Assembly: GCA_028565635.1 (NCBI GenBank)
Contig: JAOXYB010002901.1
Location: forward strand, 1-20,172
Origin: Phoronis ovalis
Taxonomy: Eukaryota > Phoronida > Phoronidae
Direction of reading: 5' to 3'
DNA: 20,172 bases
The notes beneath the pieces were generated by a model. The model had not been told where the DNA came from. It made no database searches and saw only the letters and a program-made list of their open reading frames with translations. Within the stretch, counting starts at the first letter, position 1. Every line of letters starts with the position of its first letter. Positions 1 to 10,197 of the stretch are shown here, piece after piece. The position numbers and the translations under genes were made by a program.

Positions 1-210
1 TCAATGCGCGTAAAATCATTGAATGTTTTGCGAGCTTTTATAAATATATTTTGTGTCATTGCTAGAAAAAATAATGGGACTATTATGAATAGAGCTGTAA
101 TTGGCTGGTAATCAGAAGTCAGTCAAGTAGAATCTATACCTGTTACAGTAAACATTCTGGCATGCATAGTCATAGGCTATGCATCGTTGTCGTCCACAAC
201 ACTTACTTTT

Positions 211-1935
211 TTATTTATAACAGGTTTAATTTTTACCCGATCAGCTCCATATTTGGCACAGGGTAAATAAATGCTGAAATGCAGGTCGGTCGTAATTTTG
301 ATCGCGATTACTTCCAAAATTGCTGACTGGCGGCCATGTTCATTTCTGAAAGGGTATGTTACTTTGTGTGAGTTGCAGGAAAGAAGGAAGACATCAACTG
401 GACGATTCGAAAGTCATAAGCTGGTAGGTGTAATAGGCTAGGTGACATTTTAGAATGACCTTGAAATGTGGGTCAAATGGTAATTTTAATCTTCGACATT
501 AATTTCTCTTTGTGCGTAAAAGTTTCTTTGTCTTGCAATAATAACTGCTTCATATTTTATCCGATCAGTTTTATATTCGGTACAGGGTGAGTACAGCACA
601 AAGTGCAGTAGGTATAATTTTGACCAAGATCAATTCCAATATGGCCGACTGATAGCCATGTTTTTTCTTGAAATTGTACATCGCAATAACAACTTCAGTT
701 TTTATTTTATCAGGATCAGTATAGGTCTAAGTGCCGGAAGCCGGATAAAAATGTGACCCAGATTACTTCCAATATGGCTGACTGGTGGATTCGAAGGTGA
801 ATTTACGAAGGCCCTTGAAAATTGGGTTAAACACTGATCTGAATCTTTGTCATTTTTTGTTATGCGTAACACTTTCTTTGTCTCACAATAACTACTTGAG
901 TTTTTATCCAATCAGCATCATATTTGATCCAGGGAAAATACAGGTCAAAGGACAAGTCTGGTAAATTTTTGACCAGGATCACTTTCAAGATAGTCGACTG
1001 GTGGTCACGTTTGTTCCCGAGAGGGCATGATGAATTGCGCCACATACCATAAAGACGAAGCATTAACTAGATGATTCGAAGGTAGTAACATGGGCATAAA
1101 TGCTAGGTGACATTTAAAGTGACCTTAAGAAGTGGGTCAAATGCCAATCAGAATCTTCGACATTCTTTGTGCATAACATTTCCTTTTCTTGCAATAACTG
1201 CTTCAGTTTTTATCTGATCAGCTTCATATTCGATACACGGAAAATACAGGTTAATATACAGGTTTGGTAAATTTTTGAACCAGATAACTTCCAAGATAGC
1301 TGACTTGTGGCCATGCTTGTTCCAGAGAAGGCATGTTACATTGTGCTGCATACTATAAAGACAAAGTGTTAACTAAACGATTCAAAGGTGCCATTCGTTG
1401 GTGGGCATAACAAGCTTGGTGACATTTAAAATGACCTAGAGAAGTGGGTCAAATGCCAATCCGAATCCGACATATTCATTGTGTATAACACTTTCTTTGT
1501 GTTTCAGTTACTCCTTCAGTTTTATCCAATCAGCTTCATATTCGATACAGTGGTAGTACAGGTCAAAGTGCAAGTCAGGTATAATTTTGATCCGGATTAC
1601 TTCCAATATGGCAGACTGATGGCCATATGTTTGTTCTCTAAATTGTATGTCGAAACAACAACTTCAGTTTTTATCTGATCAGCTTCTAATTTGGTACAGG
1701 TAAGTATATGTCAAAGTGCATGTTAGGTATAATTTTGACTCAAATAACTTCCAAAATGGCTGACTGGTGGCCATGTTTGCTCCTGAGGTCAGTTGTAATT
1801 TTGACCCAGATCCCTTCCAAGATGGCTGACTGGTGGCCATGTTTGTTCCCAAGAGGGCACGTCGGGTTGCGGTGCTTACCAGAAAGACACAGCACTGATT
1901 ACTTTATTTTTATTCAAAGGTGGATTTACAAATAG
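211..1935 (+). repeat. Dispersed palindromic-core repeat family, cluster A
   Basis: This cluster holds about eight diverged copies of one repeat. Each copy has a recognisable order: a 'cttcagtttttatccgatca' block, a 'ggtacagggtaaatacaggt' block, 'ttttgacccagattacttcc', then a core close to atggc(c/t)gactggtggccat followed by 'gtttgttcc'. Cores lie near 319, 641, 774, 990, 1296, 1608, 1756 and 1822. Longer units add a 'agacgaagcattggctggac-gattcgaagg' and 'taggctaggtgacatttt-aaatgacctt' segment, giving ~330 bp; shorter ones lack it. The copy at 774 skips from the core directly to 'gattcgaagg', so it has an internal deletion. No gene is credible here. The family name and mechanism of spread are unknown to me. 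Confidence 0.85.
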
Positions 1936-2546
1936 TTGTACTTAGATTCCCGTTGAAAGGCAATGAAACCAAAAATTAACATTTTTTTCTGATGAAATGT
2001 GATGAGCAATGATATAAATTTGATTACTATACATATACTATGAAAACATAATATGTGTTTATTTTGTTATAATAAATACATCCATTCCATCTTTGTTCAT
2101 GAACATGAGGTTTCTAATAGGGATAACTGTATTGTTTGAACTGCTGGCATTAATTTTAAGAAAGGAATCTTGTTTTGTTAAATGAAACTGTACTTCTAAA
2201 GCAGGTACGATTCATATTCATAATGTGCAATGATTTTGGCCCAAATGGTCAATTTAAGCAGCTTGCTATGATGATTCTGATCATAGCCTTGTCACTTCTA
2301 TATAATTCACTCAATATTTACCACATATACTCTTGAATATGTACATGTGCATGTTCTATAGTTCTAGTTTGGAGGACTGTTACCAGGCTTTATATAGGTA
2401 TAAACAACAGAAGAAAATTTTGAAATAACTCTAGATAATGATTTTTTAATATTTTTATCCCAGATAGCTAAAAATAAAATCTTTCTAGTTTTTAAATGTC
2501 TTGGCCATGAAATAATTAAAGAATTTAAACTAGCAATTTGTTGGTT
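1936..2546. other. AT-rich stretch without recognised feature
   Basis: Both strands are full of stops. I see no exon-like open segment, RNA gene or clear repeat in these ~600 bases. Confidence 0.5.
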
Positions 2547-2548
2547 TA

Positions 2549-2573
2549 CAGTAGGTTTCCAAGTTATGCTCTC
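2549..2573 (+). repeat. Left terminal inverted repeat of the TA-flanked MITE
   Basis: It begins CAGTAGGTTTCC directly after a TA dinucleotide and matches the reverse complement of 3173-3196 apart from one gap and two substitutions. Confidence 0.75.
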
Positions 2574-3172
2574 TTCTGATATAGTACTAAATGCTGGATT
2601 GTGACAGTTACTCCGATTTTTCTGATGTCATCAGCTTAGTCTGTTGAGGAATCATAGAATCCCGAATTCACTACGGATTATTCATGCTATATGTGAAATG
2701 TTATACATACACGAGTACAATTTCACATTTAGTGACCATTCAGCTTATTCAGGTACTTGCATGTATTTAGAGGAAAGCTAGGGTGCAAACTTATTTTTCT
2801 TCAGGTGTGAAAGGGTCGTATTTTATCCCTTTTTGTATGTAGGGATTCAGTGAATGAAAGTATAATAAAAAAACCTCCATTGCAGATTCCCGGAGTATGC
2901 TGTAACCATTCTGAAAGGCCATCCAATATAATTATCTTCTTAGGAGTGTAGACTGTTACAACCTGTTTATGAATAGTTATTATTGTTCAGGTGGGGAAAG
3001 GTCACTTAGTTGTTGTGTAACATGATTGCAGCTGTTTAGTGCTTGCGATTCATGAAAAGGCAATTTTGTTGCATTTGAGCTGCGGTCACTACCCCCCATT
3101 TCAATGTCCCGTCACAACAGATATTTCTGACGTCATATTACCGCATCACAAACCAGTATTGTGTACATACGG

Positions 3173-3196
3173 GAGAACATAACCGGAAACCTACTG
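3173..3196 (-). repeat. Right terminal inverted repeat of the TA-flanked MITE
   Basis: It ends GGAAACCTACTG immediately before a TA dinucleotide and is the inverted partner of 2549-2573. Confidence 0.75.
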
Positions 3197-3365
3197 TAAC
3201 GGCCAACGTACATGATATGACAGGCAAACCGGCTAAACATGAATATTTAGTGCTACAAAGGACATTTTCATAGGTTTTTGCCTAACATTATAAAATTACA
3301 TTATCTCGGGGGGGGCAAGCAAGATGAAAGTGGGTACCCATGTTTCAACATGCCTTTTTAAAAAA

Positions 3366-3508
3366 GCCTCTAATGGAGTGACCCATAAGCTCAAAAATTA
3401 CCCACTGATAGTGAACTGTCGAAAAAATAACACCCTAAGAGAGTGACTATGTTGGGTAAAAGAATGCCTTAAGGGAGTGAGTGCAAAAGTCACCAGTGAA
3501 AGTGTCAT
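3366..3508. repeat. Degenerate ~33-nt minisatellite
   Basis: Five related cores resembling cc(c/t)taa(t/g)ggagtgac occur at about 3367, 3401, 3433, 3467 and 3492. Spacings are 34, 32, 34 and ~25 nt, with A-rich linkers. Copies differ at many positions, so the array is old. A run of eight G lies just upstream at 3308-3315. Confidence 0.55.
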
Positions 3509-3510
3509 CA

Positions 3511-4589
3511 GGGAAGAAATAATTTAGTTACCTAGAACATTAGAATGATGTTTTATCATGTTGAAGTGAAATAATAAAAATTCAACAAGAAAGGCTGTAT
3601 ATATATTTTACTGCTGTACTTTTGAACTGTAAATAGTATCATAATTGTACAATTATTTTTTAATTAAAAACAGTAACTGTTGTATTTCCTTAATATAAAA
3701 TCAGAAAGGGTAGATTAACATAAAATTAATGTCATTTAATGTATTTGTTTAAATAATTATTTGTACCAAGTTAATTCAGAAACAGCAAGTTACTTCCTAT
3801 TAGCCATATCTGGTATAAAGCACAGGGGATATGCCTACTCATAGCTAGATCAATGAACTAACAAACATGATGGCAAGAATTACAAAGTTATTTCTTTTTA
3901 AGTTTGTGCAGAATTAGAGCTAGGCATCAGGTATTTACATCCAAGTACACCCCGGCTTAGACAAAAAATGTTGATCCCCCTCCCAGAAATTTGAGTTATG
4001 GGGACATTTGTGTGAGCGCCCCATGAATTCTTGGACTCTTTTTTTGCCATGACACATTGTGCCACTTTTTATATCTTCAAACTTCTTTTGTATACAGATT
4101 GGAACTTCACTGTATTGTTCGGGTTAATTGTTTTGAATTTTAGAGACCTTGCTTGGAAATTGCTTTCAAACTAGCCAAAAACTGAAAATTATTTGATCTG
4201 ATGAAGCCACTGAAAAACGTTGCCAAGTACGAGTCATAATTTATACCAATAATTAAGAGACCTGCATAACCTAAAATTTAATGTAAATCTTCAAAGAAAA
4301 GTGAATACAATAGATTTTTCAAACTTAAGCAGACTTGTTAATTAGACAGAATATGTACCCCTAATTCAGTTTAATTATACAACAAGACATTTGTCATGTC
4401 TAATGCCCATCCAATGTGTAGAATTGTATTTTTTTAACATTATTTTTTTTTCCATTAGAAAAGAATAGAATACATCATGCATTATAATCTGATTTATCAT
4501 TGTTTTGTTGGGGTACTCTTATTCAAAATGACTGTATGTGCTGTCCGATGGGCATTGCTCCCCAGGGGATACAGCCCAAACAAAATATA
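3511..4589. other. AT-rich stretch without recognised feature
   Basis: About 1.1 kb with dense stop codons on both strands. No exon, RNA gene, terminal repeat or tandem array stood out. Confidence 0.5.
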
Positions 4590-4835
4590 CACTCATTTTT
4601 AGGGATTTTGGTCTCAAAAATGGACCTACTTTTTGGGTTTTCTGTCACAAAAGGACCATTTTTAGGTTTTTTTTCTCGGGAATTACCTGGAATTGCTACC
4701 TTTCAATAAAATAGTGAAAAAACGACGCGTTTAGTTTGTTGAAAAGCGGACCCATTTTTATGGACATTTCTGTGAAAAATGGACCCATGCATGTTTAGGG
4801 ATTTATTTGTGAAAAAGTGATCCAATTAGGCAGAA
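4590..4835. repeat. Degenerate ~31-37-nt minisatellite (ggaccc-atttttagg type)
   Basis: Units resemble 'ggacccatttttaggg' followed by 'atttctgtgaaaaa'. They recur at about 4591, 4625, 4656, 4750, 4784 and 4826. The 3' part (from ~4676) is also present in a second copy from 5694, so this array is part of a larger duplicated block. The short open frame from 4500 to 4709 is built from these units and is not a gene. Confidence 0.6.
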
Positions 4836-4985
4836 ACCTATGGCCTTCTTAGAACCACCTTTGAATCATCCAAGCAGCGCTTCGTCTTTGTGTCTATAGA
4901 CACACTGTGACATGCCTCCTGAGGAACAAATATGGCCACCAGTAGGCCACATTGGAAGTAATTTGGGTCAAAATTACACGTAGCC
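4676..4985. repeat. Segmental duplication, copy 1
   Basis: This block is repeated ~1018 bases downstream at 5694-6005. Both start 'tcgg-a-tt-cctgga-atgctacctt', run through the ggaccc minisatellite, then 'cctatggccttcttaga', 'cagcgcttcgtctttgtg' and the inverted palindromic core near 4932. Differences are scattered substitutions and small gaps. Confidence 0.75.
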
Positions 4986-5090
4986 TGCACTGTGTCCTAT
5001 ACTTAGTTTGCACTGAATGTGAAGCTGATTGGATAAAAACTAAAGCCGTTATTATGACATACAATCTCAAGAACAAACATGGCAACCAGT

Positions 5091-5462
5091 CGGCCTTTGA
5101 ATTGTCCAAACAGTGCTTCATTCTTGTCAGTCGGCCATATTGGAAGTAATCCAGGTCAAATTATATATAGCCTGTCTGTGATCTGTATTTAATCTGCACG
5201 GAACATGAAGCTGATCGGATAAAAACTAAAGCTGTTATTATGACGAACAATCTCGAGAACCAACAGGACCACCTGTCGGCCTTTGAAGTGTCCAAACAGT
5301 TCTTCATTTTTGTCAGTCGGCCATATTGGAAGTAATCCAGGTCAAATTATATATAGCCTGTCTGTGATCTGTATTTAATCTGCACCGAACATGAAGTTGA
5401 TCAGATAAAAACTAAAGCTGTATTACGACGAACAATCTCGAGAACCAACATGGCCACCAGTC
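5091..5462 (-). repeat. 186-bp tandem duplication inside cluster B
   Basis: The marker 'cggcctttga' occurs at 5091 and 5277, and 'gtcagtcggccatattggaag' starts at 5126 and 5312, both exactly 186 bases apart. The two units are nearly identical, much more alike than other copies of the family, so this duplication is recent. Confidence 0.85.
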
Positions 5463-5693
5463 GACAATCTTGGGAAGTGATCAGGTGCAAAATTATAACC
5501 AACCTATACTTTGACGTGTATTTACCCTGTACCAAATATGAGGCAGATTGAATAAAAACTGAAGCAGTTTTTACCAGGCAAGGAAACTGTTACGCAAAGC
5601 AAAAAATGCCGAAGATTCGTACTGGCATTTGATATACTTGTCAAGGCACTTTAAAATGTTCACTAGCCTATTACTCCCATCAATTATTCAGTC

Positions 5694-6005
5694 TCGGAAA
5701 AATTGCCTGGAAATGCTACCTTTAAATAAAAAAATGAAAAAACAACCCATTTTTAGGGTTTGTTGAAAAGTGGATACATTTTTACGGACATTTCTGTGGA
5801 TAGTGGACCGAAGTAAAGGGATTTCTTTGTGAAAAAGTGATCCATTTAGGCCACCGACCTATGGCCTTCTTAGAATCACCTTTGAATCGTCTAGGCAGCG
5901 CTTCGTCTTTGTGACTATAGACGCAACATGACATGCCCTCTCAGGAACAAATATGGCCACCAGTCAACCACATTGGAAGTAATCTGGGTCCAAATTATAC
6001 AAAGC
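5694..6005. repeat. Segmental duplication, copy 2
   Basis: Partner of 4676-4985. Here the minisatellite block is joined directly to the repeat-family spacer 'cactagcctattactccc'. It therefore looks like a module lodged between two parts of the palindromic repeat unit. Confidence 0.75.
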
Positions 6006-6935
6006 CTGTACTTTGACCAGTACTTACTCTAGCTGTACTGAACATGAAGCTGTTCAAATAAAATTGAAGCTGTTACTACGATGAAAAATCTTGAGAACCA
6101 ATATGGCCATATTGGAAGTATCTGGGTCAATATAGCCTGTACTTTGACCTGTACTTACTCTGTACTGAATATGAAGCTGATTGGATAAAACTGAAGCAGT
6201 TACTGTGAGAAAAGAAAGTGTTACACACAGCAAATAAAGTCGAAAATTCGCACTGGCATTTGACCTACTTGACTACAAGGTCATTTTAAATGCTCACCTA
6301 GCCTTTTATGCCTCCCAACCTATGGCTTTCCTAGAACCACCTTTCTATCGTCCAGGCAGCACTTCGTATTCTTAGGTATAAACGCATTGTTTATGTGTCC
6401 TCTTGGGAACAAACATGGCCACCAGTCGGCCATATTGGAAGTAATCCAGGCCAAAATTACAGATAGCTTGTACTATGTCCTGTACTTATTCTGTACCGAA
6501 TATGAAACTGATTAGATAAAAACTGTTAGTACGACATATAATCTCAAGAACCAACATAGCCACCAGTCGGTCCTATTGGAAGTAATCCAAATCAATATTA
6601 TACATACTCTGTACTTTTACCTGTACTTACTCTGTACCGAATATGAAGCTGATTGGATAATAATTGAAGCAGTGTTATGAGACAAAAAAACTGTTATGCA
6701 TGGTAAAAAATGTCGAAGCTTCGTACCGACATTTGACCTACGTGTGAAGTGTGAAGGTCGTTTTTTAAAATGTCACCTAGCCTATTATGTCTACCAACCT
6801 ATAGTCTTCTTAAACCACCATTGAATCGTCCAGATGACATTTAGTCGTTGCAGCTATAGATGCAACATGACATGCAAACTTGAAGTAATCTGTTAAAAAC
6901 TGAATGTGTTATCACAAGACAAAAGAAAGTGTTAC

Positions 6936-7295
6936 CAACGACAACCACAACAGTAATGATGCCTTCGCTACGACTATATGCCACTATGTGGATGGCCATA
7001 AAAAGCATTCATGGGGTTTTGTGGAATGGCTGTAATTTTTTTATCATCTTAACATCAGTGACATTATTCATATACTGCCTTGTTGTATTCAAGAGATGTG
7101 GCCTTCAAATAATATTTTATAGCCCTACAAGGACAAAATAAATGATCCTCCCGAATAGAGAACTTTTTTAGATATACTGTCTGTGCCATAAAAGGGCGTG
7201 GGAAATAGGGAAACTCCTGGTTCCCATCTAATGTGACCCTTCTCTAATTTAATAAAGAGCATGCAATCAACCCCTACTTCGACCAGATGCCAAAC
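6936..7295. other. Stretch without recognised feature
   Basis: A 70-codon frame (6929-7141) starts inside the preceding repeat remnant and shows no domain. No other structure was recognised. Confidence 0.45.
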
Positions 7296-7479
7296 CTAAT
7301 ACAAAAACTGTCTTCAAAGTAACATACTCAAGAGAGGCTCTTTTTATAGGTTGAAAAGGGCCTTAATAAAAAATTTAGAACGAGGTAATATCAAATAAAA
7401 ATAGAAGATTTCAGTAGAATACAAGTCCTTAAGCGTATCAAGGCGGAGGATCAAAGGCCTGGTCGAGTTGTGTCGGAGC
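7296..7479 (+). repeat. ~190-bp direct repeat, copy 1
   Basis: The block starts 'ctaatacaaaaactgtcttc' and ends 'gagttgtgtcggagc'. It recurs at 8274-8464 with few substitutions and four small gaps, three of which drop bases present in copy 2. The ends show no TG...CA, no poly(A) and no clear target duplication, so the kind of element is not settled. Confidence 0.85.
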
Positions 7480-8273
7480 CCTTATAAAAATTTTAAGCAT
7501 CTGGCATATAATTGCAGAAAGTATGCAGCAAGTACTGCTGGTAAGTCTATGGAAAATACTTGCAGTAATCTTGCAACAAATACTTCAGGAATTTCACATG
7601 CAAATTAGGATTGCAGTAAGTGCACAGTAAGTGTACAGTAAGCTTGTAATAAACATACTGCAATTACAATCTAACCAATCAGAAAAGAGAACACAAACAA
7701 TTGTTGTAAGCTTGCAACAAACAGTCTAGTAGCCAATCAGAACTAGTATGTATGCACCAACTGTTTATAATGTGAGGTTGCTCATATGCGGTATTAGAAT
7801 ATACAGCACCTGGAAATAAATAACAACTATATATATGAAAAGTGCTATACACAACATATATTTTAAGTTTCCTGAATATACAAGCAATTATATTTAAATG
7901 AGCACTAGCAGTTACACAACTGCCAAGACAACTGCTTAATAAATGGCAAGAAAACAGCTTGTGTAAGAACAAGTAACTGCATGGTCAGTATATATAATCC
8001 AAACATAAAATAATAATATAAGATATTATTTAAACTATAGGATATCAACTTGCACTAAAGTGACAGATACAACTACTGGATTTATGGCTGACTGGTGCCC
8101 ATGTTTGTTCCCAAGAGGGCACATATTTACTTAATAAAGTTTTGCTAAAAATGACTTACATTTTCATGCATTTTCTTGAAAATTCATCCAGTTTTGAAAC
8201 TCACAGCTTCCCTCCATTATTCAAACTGTCTGGTACAGTTCTAGTAATTTGATTGGTCAATTATATTTAGAAG
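7480..8273. other. Interval between the ~190-bp direct repeats
   Basis: About 790 bases. The left part contains short recurring words such as 'cagtaagtg', 'cttgcaacaaa' and two 'ccaatcag' sites. The minus-strand 97-codon frame at 7679-7972 has no recognisable domain. A stray piece of the palindromic repeat lies at 8084-8122. Confidence 0.5.
8084..8122 (+). repeat. Isolated fragment of the palindromic-core repeat
   Basis: The 39 bases atggctgactggtgcccatg and following 'tttgttcccaagagggcac' match the core and right flank of clusters A and C (compare 1822-1860). Flanks on both sides are unrelated. Confidence 0.8.
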
Positions 8274-8464
8274 CTAATACAAAAACTGTCTTCAAAGTAA
8301 CACACTCAAGAGAGGCTCTTTTTAAAGGTTGAAAATTATAGGGCCTTAATAAAAAAATTAGAACTAGAGGTAATATTAAATCAAAATAGAAGGTTTCTGT
8401 AGAATACGTCCTTAAGCGTATCAATTAGGCGGAGGATCAAAGGCCTGGTCGAGTTGTGTCAGAG
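8274..8464 (+). repeat. ~190-bp direct repeat, copy 2
   Basis: Partner of 7296-7479, offset ~978 bases. It carries small extra segments, for example 'atta' in 'gtatcaattaggcgg', absent from copy 1. Confidence 0.85.
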
Positions 8465-8467
8465 CTA

Positions 8468-9904
8468 GTCTATAACATAGCTAGTATAAGATACAAAATT
8501 TCAATTGATAGGTAAGAAAGCATAAAATATGAGTTTTACATAACATAAATGAAGTTTCTAGGTTCTGAAACTCAGGGTGTAGATGCACAATTGTTAAAAT
8601 TAATTTTTATTCACAAAGAAGAATACATTTATGAATTGATGATAGCCTTTCTTCAAAACAAAACACCCTACCGGTATACCATTCCTTGAATAGAGGCCCA
8701 ATTTTGAAGGGCGAGCTAAACTTTATATACACCATACAATGTTATTTTGTGATATGTCGCTTGGTAGCGTGCAGAACACAGCAAACTCATTTGTCGTCCT
8801 TGGGGAGTATAAATAGCCCCGGTGATCAGGTGGTCGTAGATTCAAGAAATTGCATTGTTAGGTGTTACGTTGAAATAGTAAATTATTGTTATTTAACTGT
8901 CATTGCAAAACACTTTTGCCTTGGTTCTAATAATTGACTATGCTATCACTGAATTAAGAGTAATATATTATATTTTTATGTTGTAATCATTGACGGTAAT
9001 ATGATTAGTTATAAAGTGGAGTAGACAAGCCTAGTACATGAACGTGTATATAGTATATAGCCATTATTTATCAACAATATGCGATGCAGAAAAAATACTA
9101 TGTCCTAGAGCATATTTTATCAGTTTTAGAAAAGAGGCAAATTAAAGTTTCTATTCCATTAGAATTGTGTGCTATGTCGTAAAAATAAAACGTGAATTGA
9201 AGAAGACATTTATTAGATTATTATAGTAGTTTGGCTTCCTTTATATAAAGCTGCTACATGTATAATTATGGGATTACAACGTGTGGTCCATCTATTCTCG
9301 TACTAAAATTACCAACCAGCTGTGCTTTTACCACAGTACATCAATGACAAAATATGTTCGTTTTATACATTTGCGGAATAGATCTTCCTTGTGAAATATA
9401 ATTTTTCTCAGATATGCAGGAACCTGTGTTAATATTACTAGCATGAAACAAATATTGACTGTATTTTAATTGTTTTTAAATTTTTTTATTGTAGATGCCA
9501 AACAAACCATCGTTTTTTGACAAGGAATAACAGAAAAAATGTACAGACAACTTTGAGAGTCACAAAAAACAGCACCCTTATGACCATGTATATATGAGAT
9601 GGAAACCTATTATACCGAGTCTGCAAAGGAGACTCTCCGTCAGTTTTTTACCTAAAAACACTCATTTTATGGCTTAGAAACAAACAATGCGCACAAACAT
9701 TTTTGTACTAGAAAAGATTGGAGCGAAATGTAAATAGAGATGCTAAATGTAGTGAAAGTATTACCTGATGACCATCTTTGGGTTGAGCAAGGTCGAATAA
9801 TTCCTGAACATCATGAAAATTTGCGTTACACTTATTGGATAAGTTTGCTGATTGCATTTGTAATAAACTTCAGCAGGAACTAGTGAATATTTGTTTTTTC
9901 TGTT
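8468..9904. other. AT-rich stretch, no gene recognised
   Basis: About 1.4 kb upstream of a LINE tail. The 83-codon + frame 8686-8937 has no recognisable domain. A perfect 6-bp hairpin (GAGTCT-7 nt-AGACTC) lies at 9617-9635. I looked here for the missing N-terminal sulfotransferase exon and did not find it. One 'attgtag|atgccaaacaaacc' junction near 9494 looks acceptor-like but its frame closes after 11 codons. Confidence 0.45.
8808..8815 (+). promoter_or_regulatory. Candidate TATA box
   Basis: TATAAATA followed by GCCCCGG is a strong match to the TATA consensus in otherwise AT-rich, less structured DNA. If used, transcription would start around 8838-8845, upstream of the sulfotransferase exons. 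No transcript evidence is visible and the motif can arise by chance. Confidence 0.2.
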
Positions 9905-10197
9905 TATTTAATTAGTGCAATATTTGTTATCTCTGTGGGTGTTTTTGTATTTTTAATTTTGAGCAATCATTATTTGTACTGTAATCAGGTCATCTCATTG
10001 TATTTTTCTTTTTCACTGTATGTGTCTTGTAATTTACCCGTACCATCTTGTTTCATGTTCAGGGACCACATTGGAAATAAGTTTTTTTAACTTTATGTGT
10101 TATCCTTGGGGATGAAACACCATTTTTATTTATTGTAATTTATTTATTGTATGTATTTGTTGTGTTTCATGTACCAGAATAAAATCAATCAATCAAA
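9905..10197 (+). mobile_element. 3' end of a non-LTR retrotransposon (CR1/L2-like tail)
   Basis: The segment carries 'gtttcatgttcagggaccac' then 'attggaaataag', 'tgtgttatcc' and ends with AATAAA (10178-10183) followed by an (ATCA)n tail at 10184-10196. Short tandem tails of this kind close many CR1/L2-type LINEs in marine invertebrates. No reverse transcriptase frame remains, so it is a 5'-truncated copy. Its 3' terminus abuts cluster C of the palindromic repeat, as if it had inserted there. The left boundary is approximate and the clade is inferred from the tail. Confidence 0.5.

Larger units (their letters stand above)
2549..3196. mobile_element. Nonautonomous TA-flanked DNA transposon (MITE), Tc1/mariner-like
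   Basis: The segment is bounded by terminal inverted repeats. The left end starts CAGTAGGTTTCC and continues AAGTTATGCTCTC; the reverse complement of the right end reads CAGTAGGTTTCC then GGTTATGTTCTC. That is about 22 of 25 positions matching with one gap. Similarity continues more weakly inward, with a 'ctgg-tttgtga' stretch and a 'ctga(c/t)gtca' stretch on both sides. The element is flanked by TA on each side (2547-2548 and 3197-3198), giving TA|CAGT...ACTG|TA, the arrangement typical of Tc1/mariner elements, which duplicate a TA target. The 648-bp interior has no transposase reading frame, so it would have to be mobilised in trans. The superfamily assignment rests on termini and target site only. 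Confidence 0.7.
4836..6935 (-). repeat. Dispersed palindromic-core repeat family, cluster B (inverted)
   Basis: This is the same family as clusters A and C but in the opposite orientation. Cores of the form atggccaccagtcggccat lie near 4932, 5079, 5128, 5314, 5452, 5953, 6103, 6415 and 6556. The copy at 6415-6433 is a perfect inverted repeat: ATGGCC, seven bases, GGCCAT. Monomer spacing varies (about 141, 144, 186 and 188 bases), depending on whether a ~42-base 'cctttgaa-tgtccaaacagt' segment is present. A longer spacer with 'catttgacctacttg', 'cacctagcctattatg' and 'ttgaatcgtccaggcagc' separates monomer groups. The final remnant ends around 'aagaaagtgttac' near 6935. Confidence 0.85.

Noticed and set aside
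1708-1935. 75-codon + frame with two MADWWPC repeats
   Set aside because: The peptide comes from two adjacent palindromic repeat cores and is not a gene.
7679-7972. 97-codon minus-strand frame
   Set aside because: No recognisable domain, AT-rich context, unsupported by splice or promoter signals.
7296-8467. LTR retrotransposon
   Set aside because: The direct repeats lack TG...CA ends, a primer-binding site, a polypurine tract and any gag-pol coding.
8686-8937. 83-codon + frame near the candidate TATA box
   Set aside because: It spans the TATA-like site itself and shows no domain.
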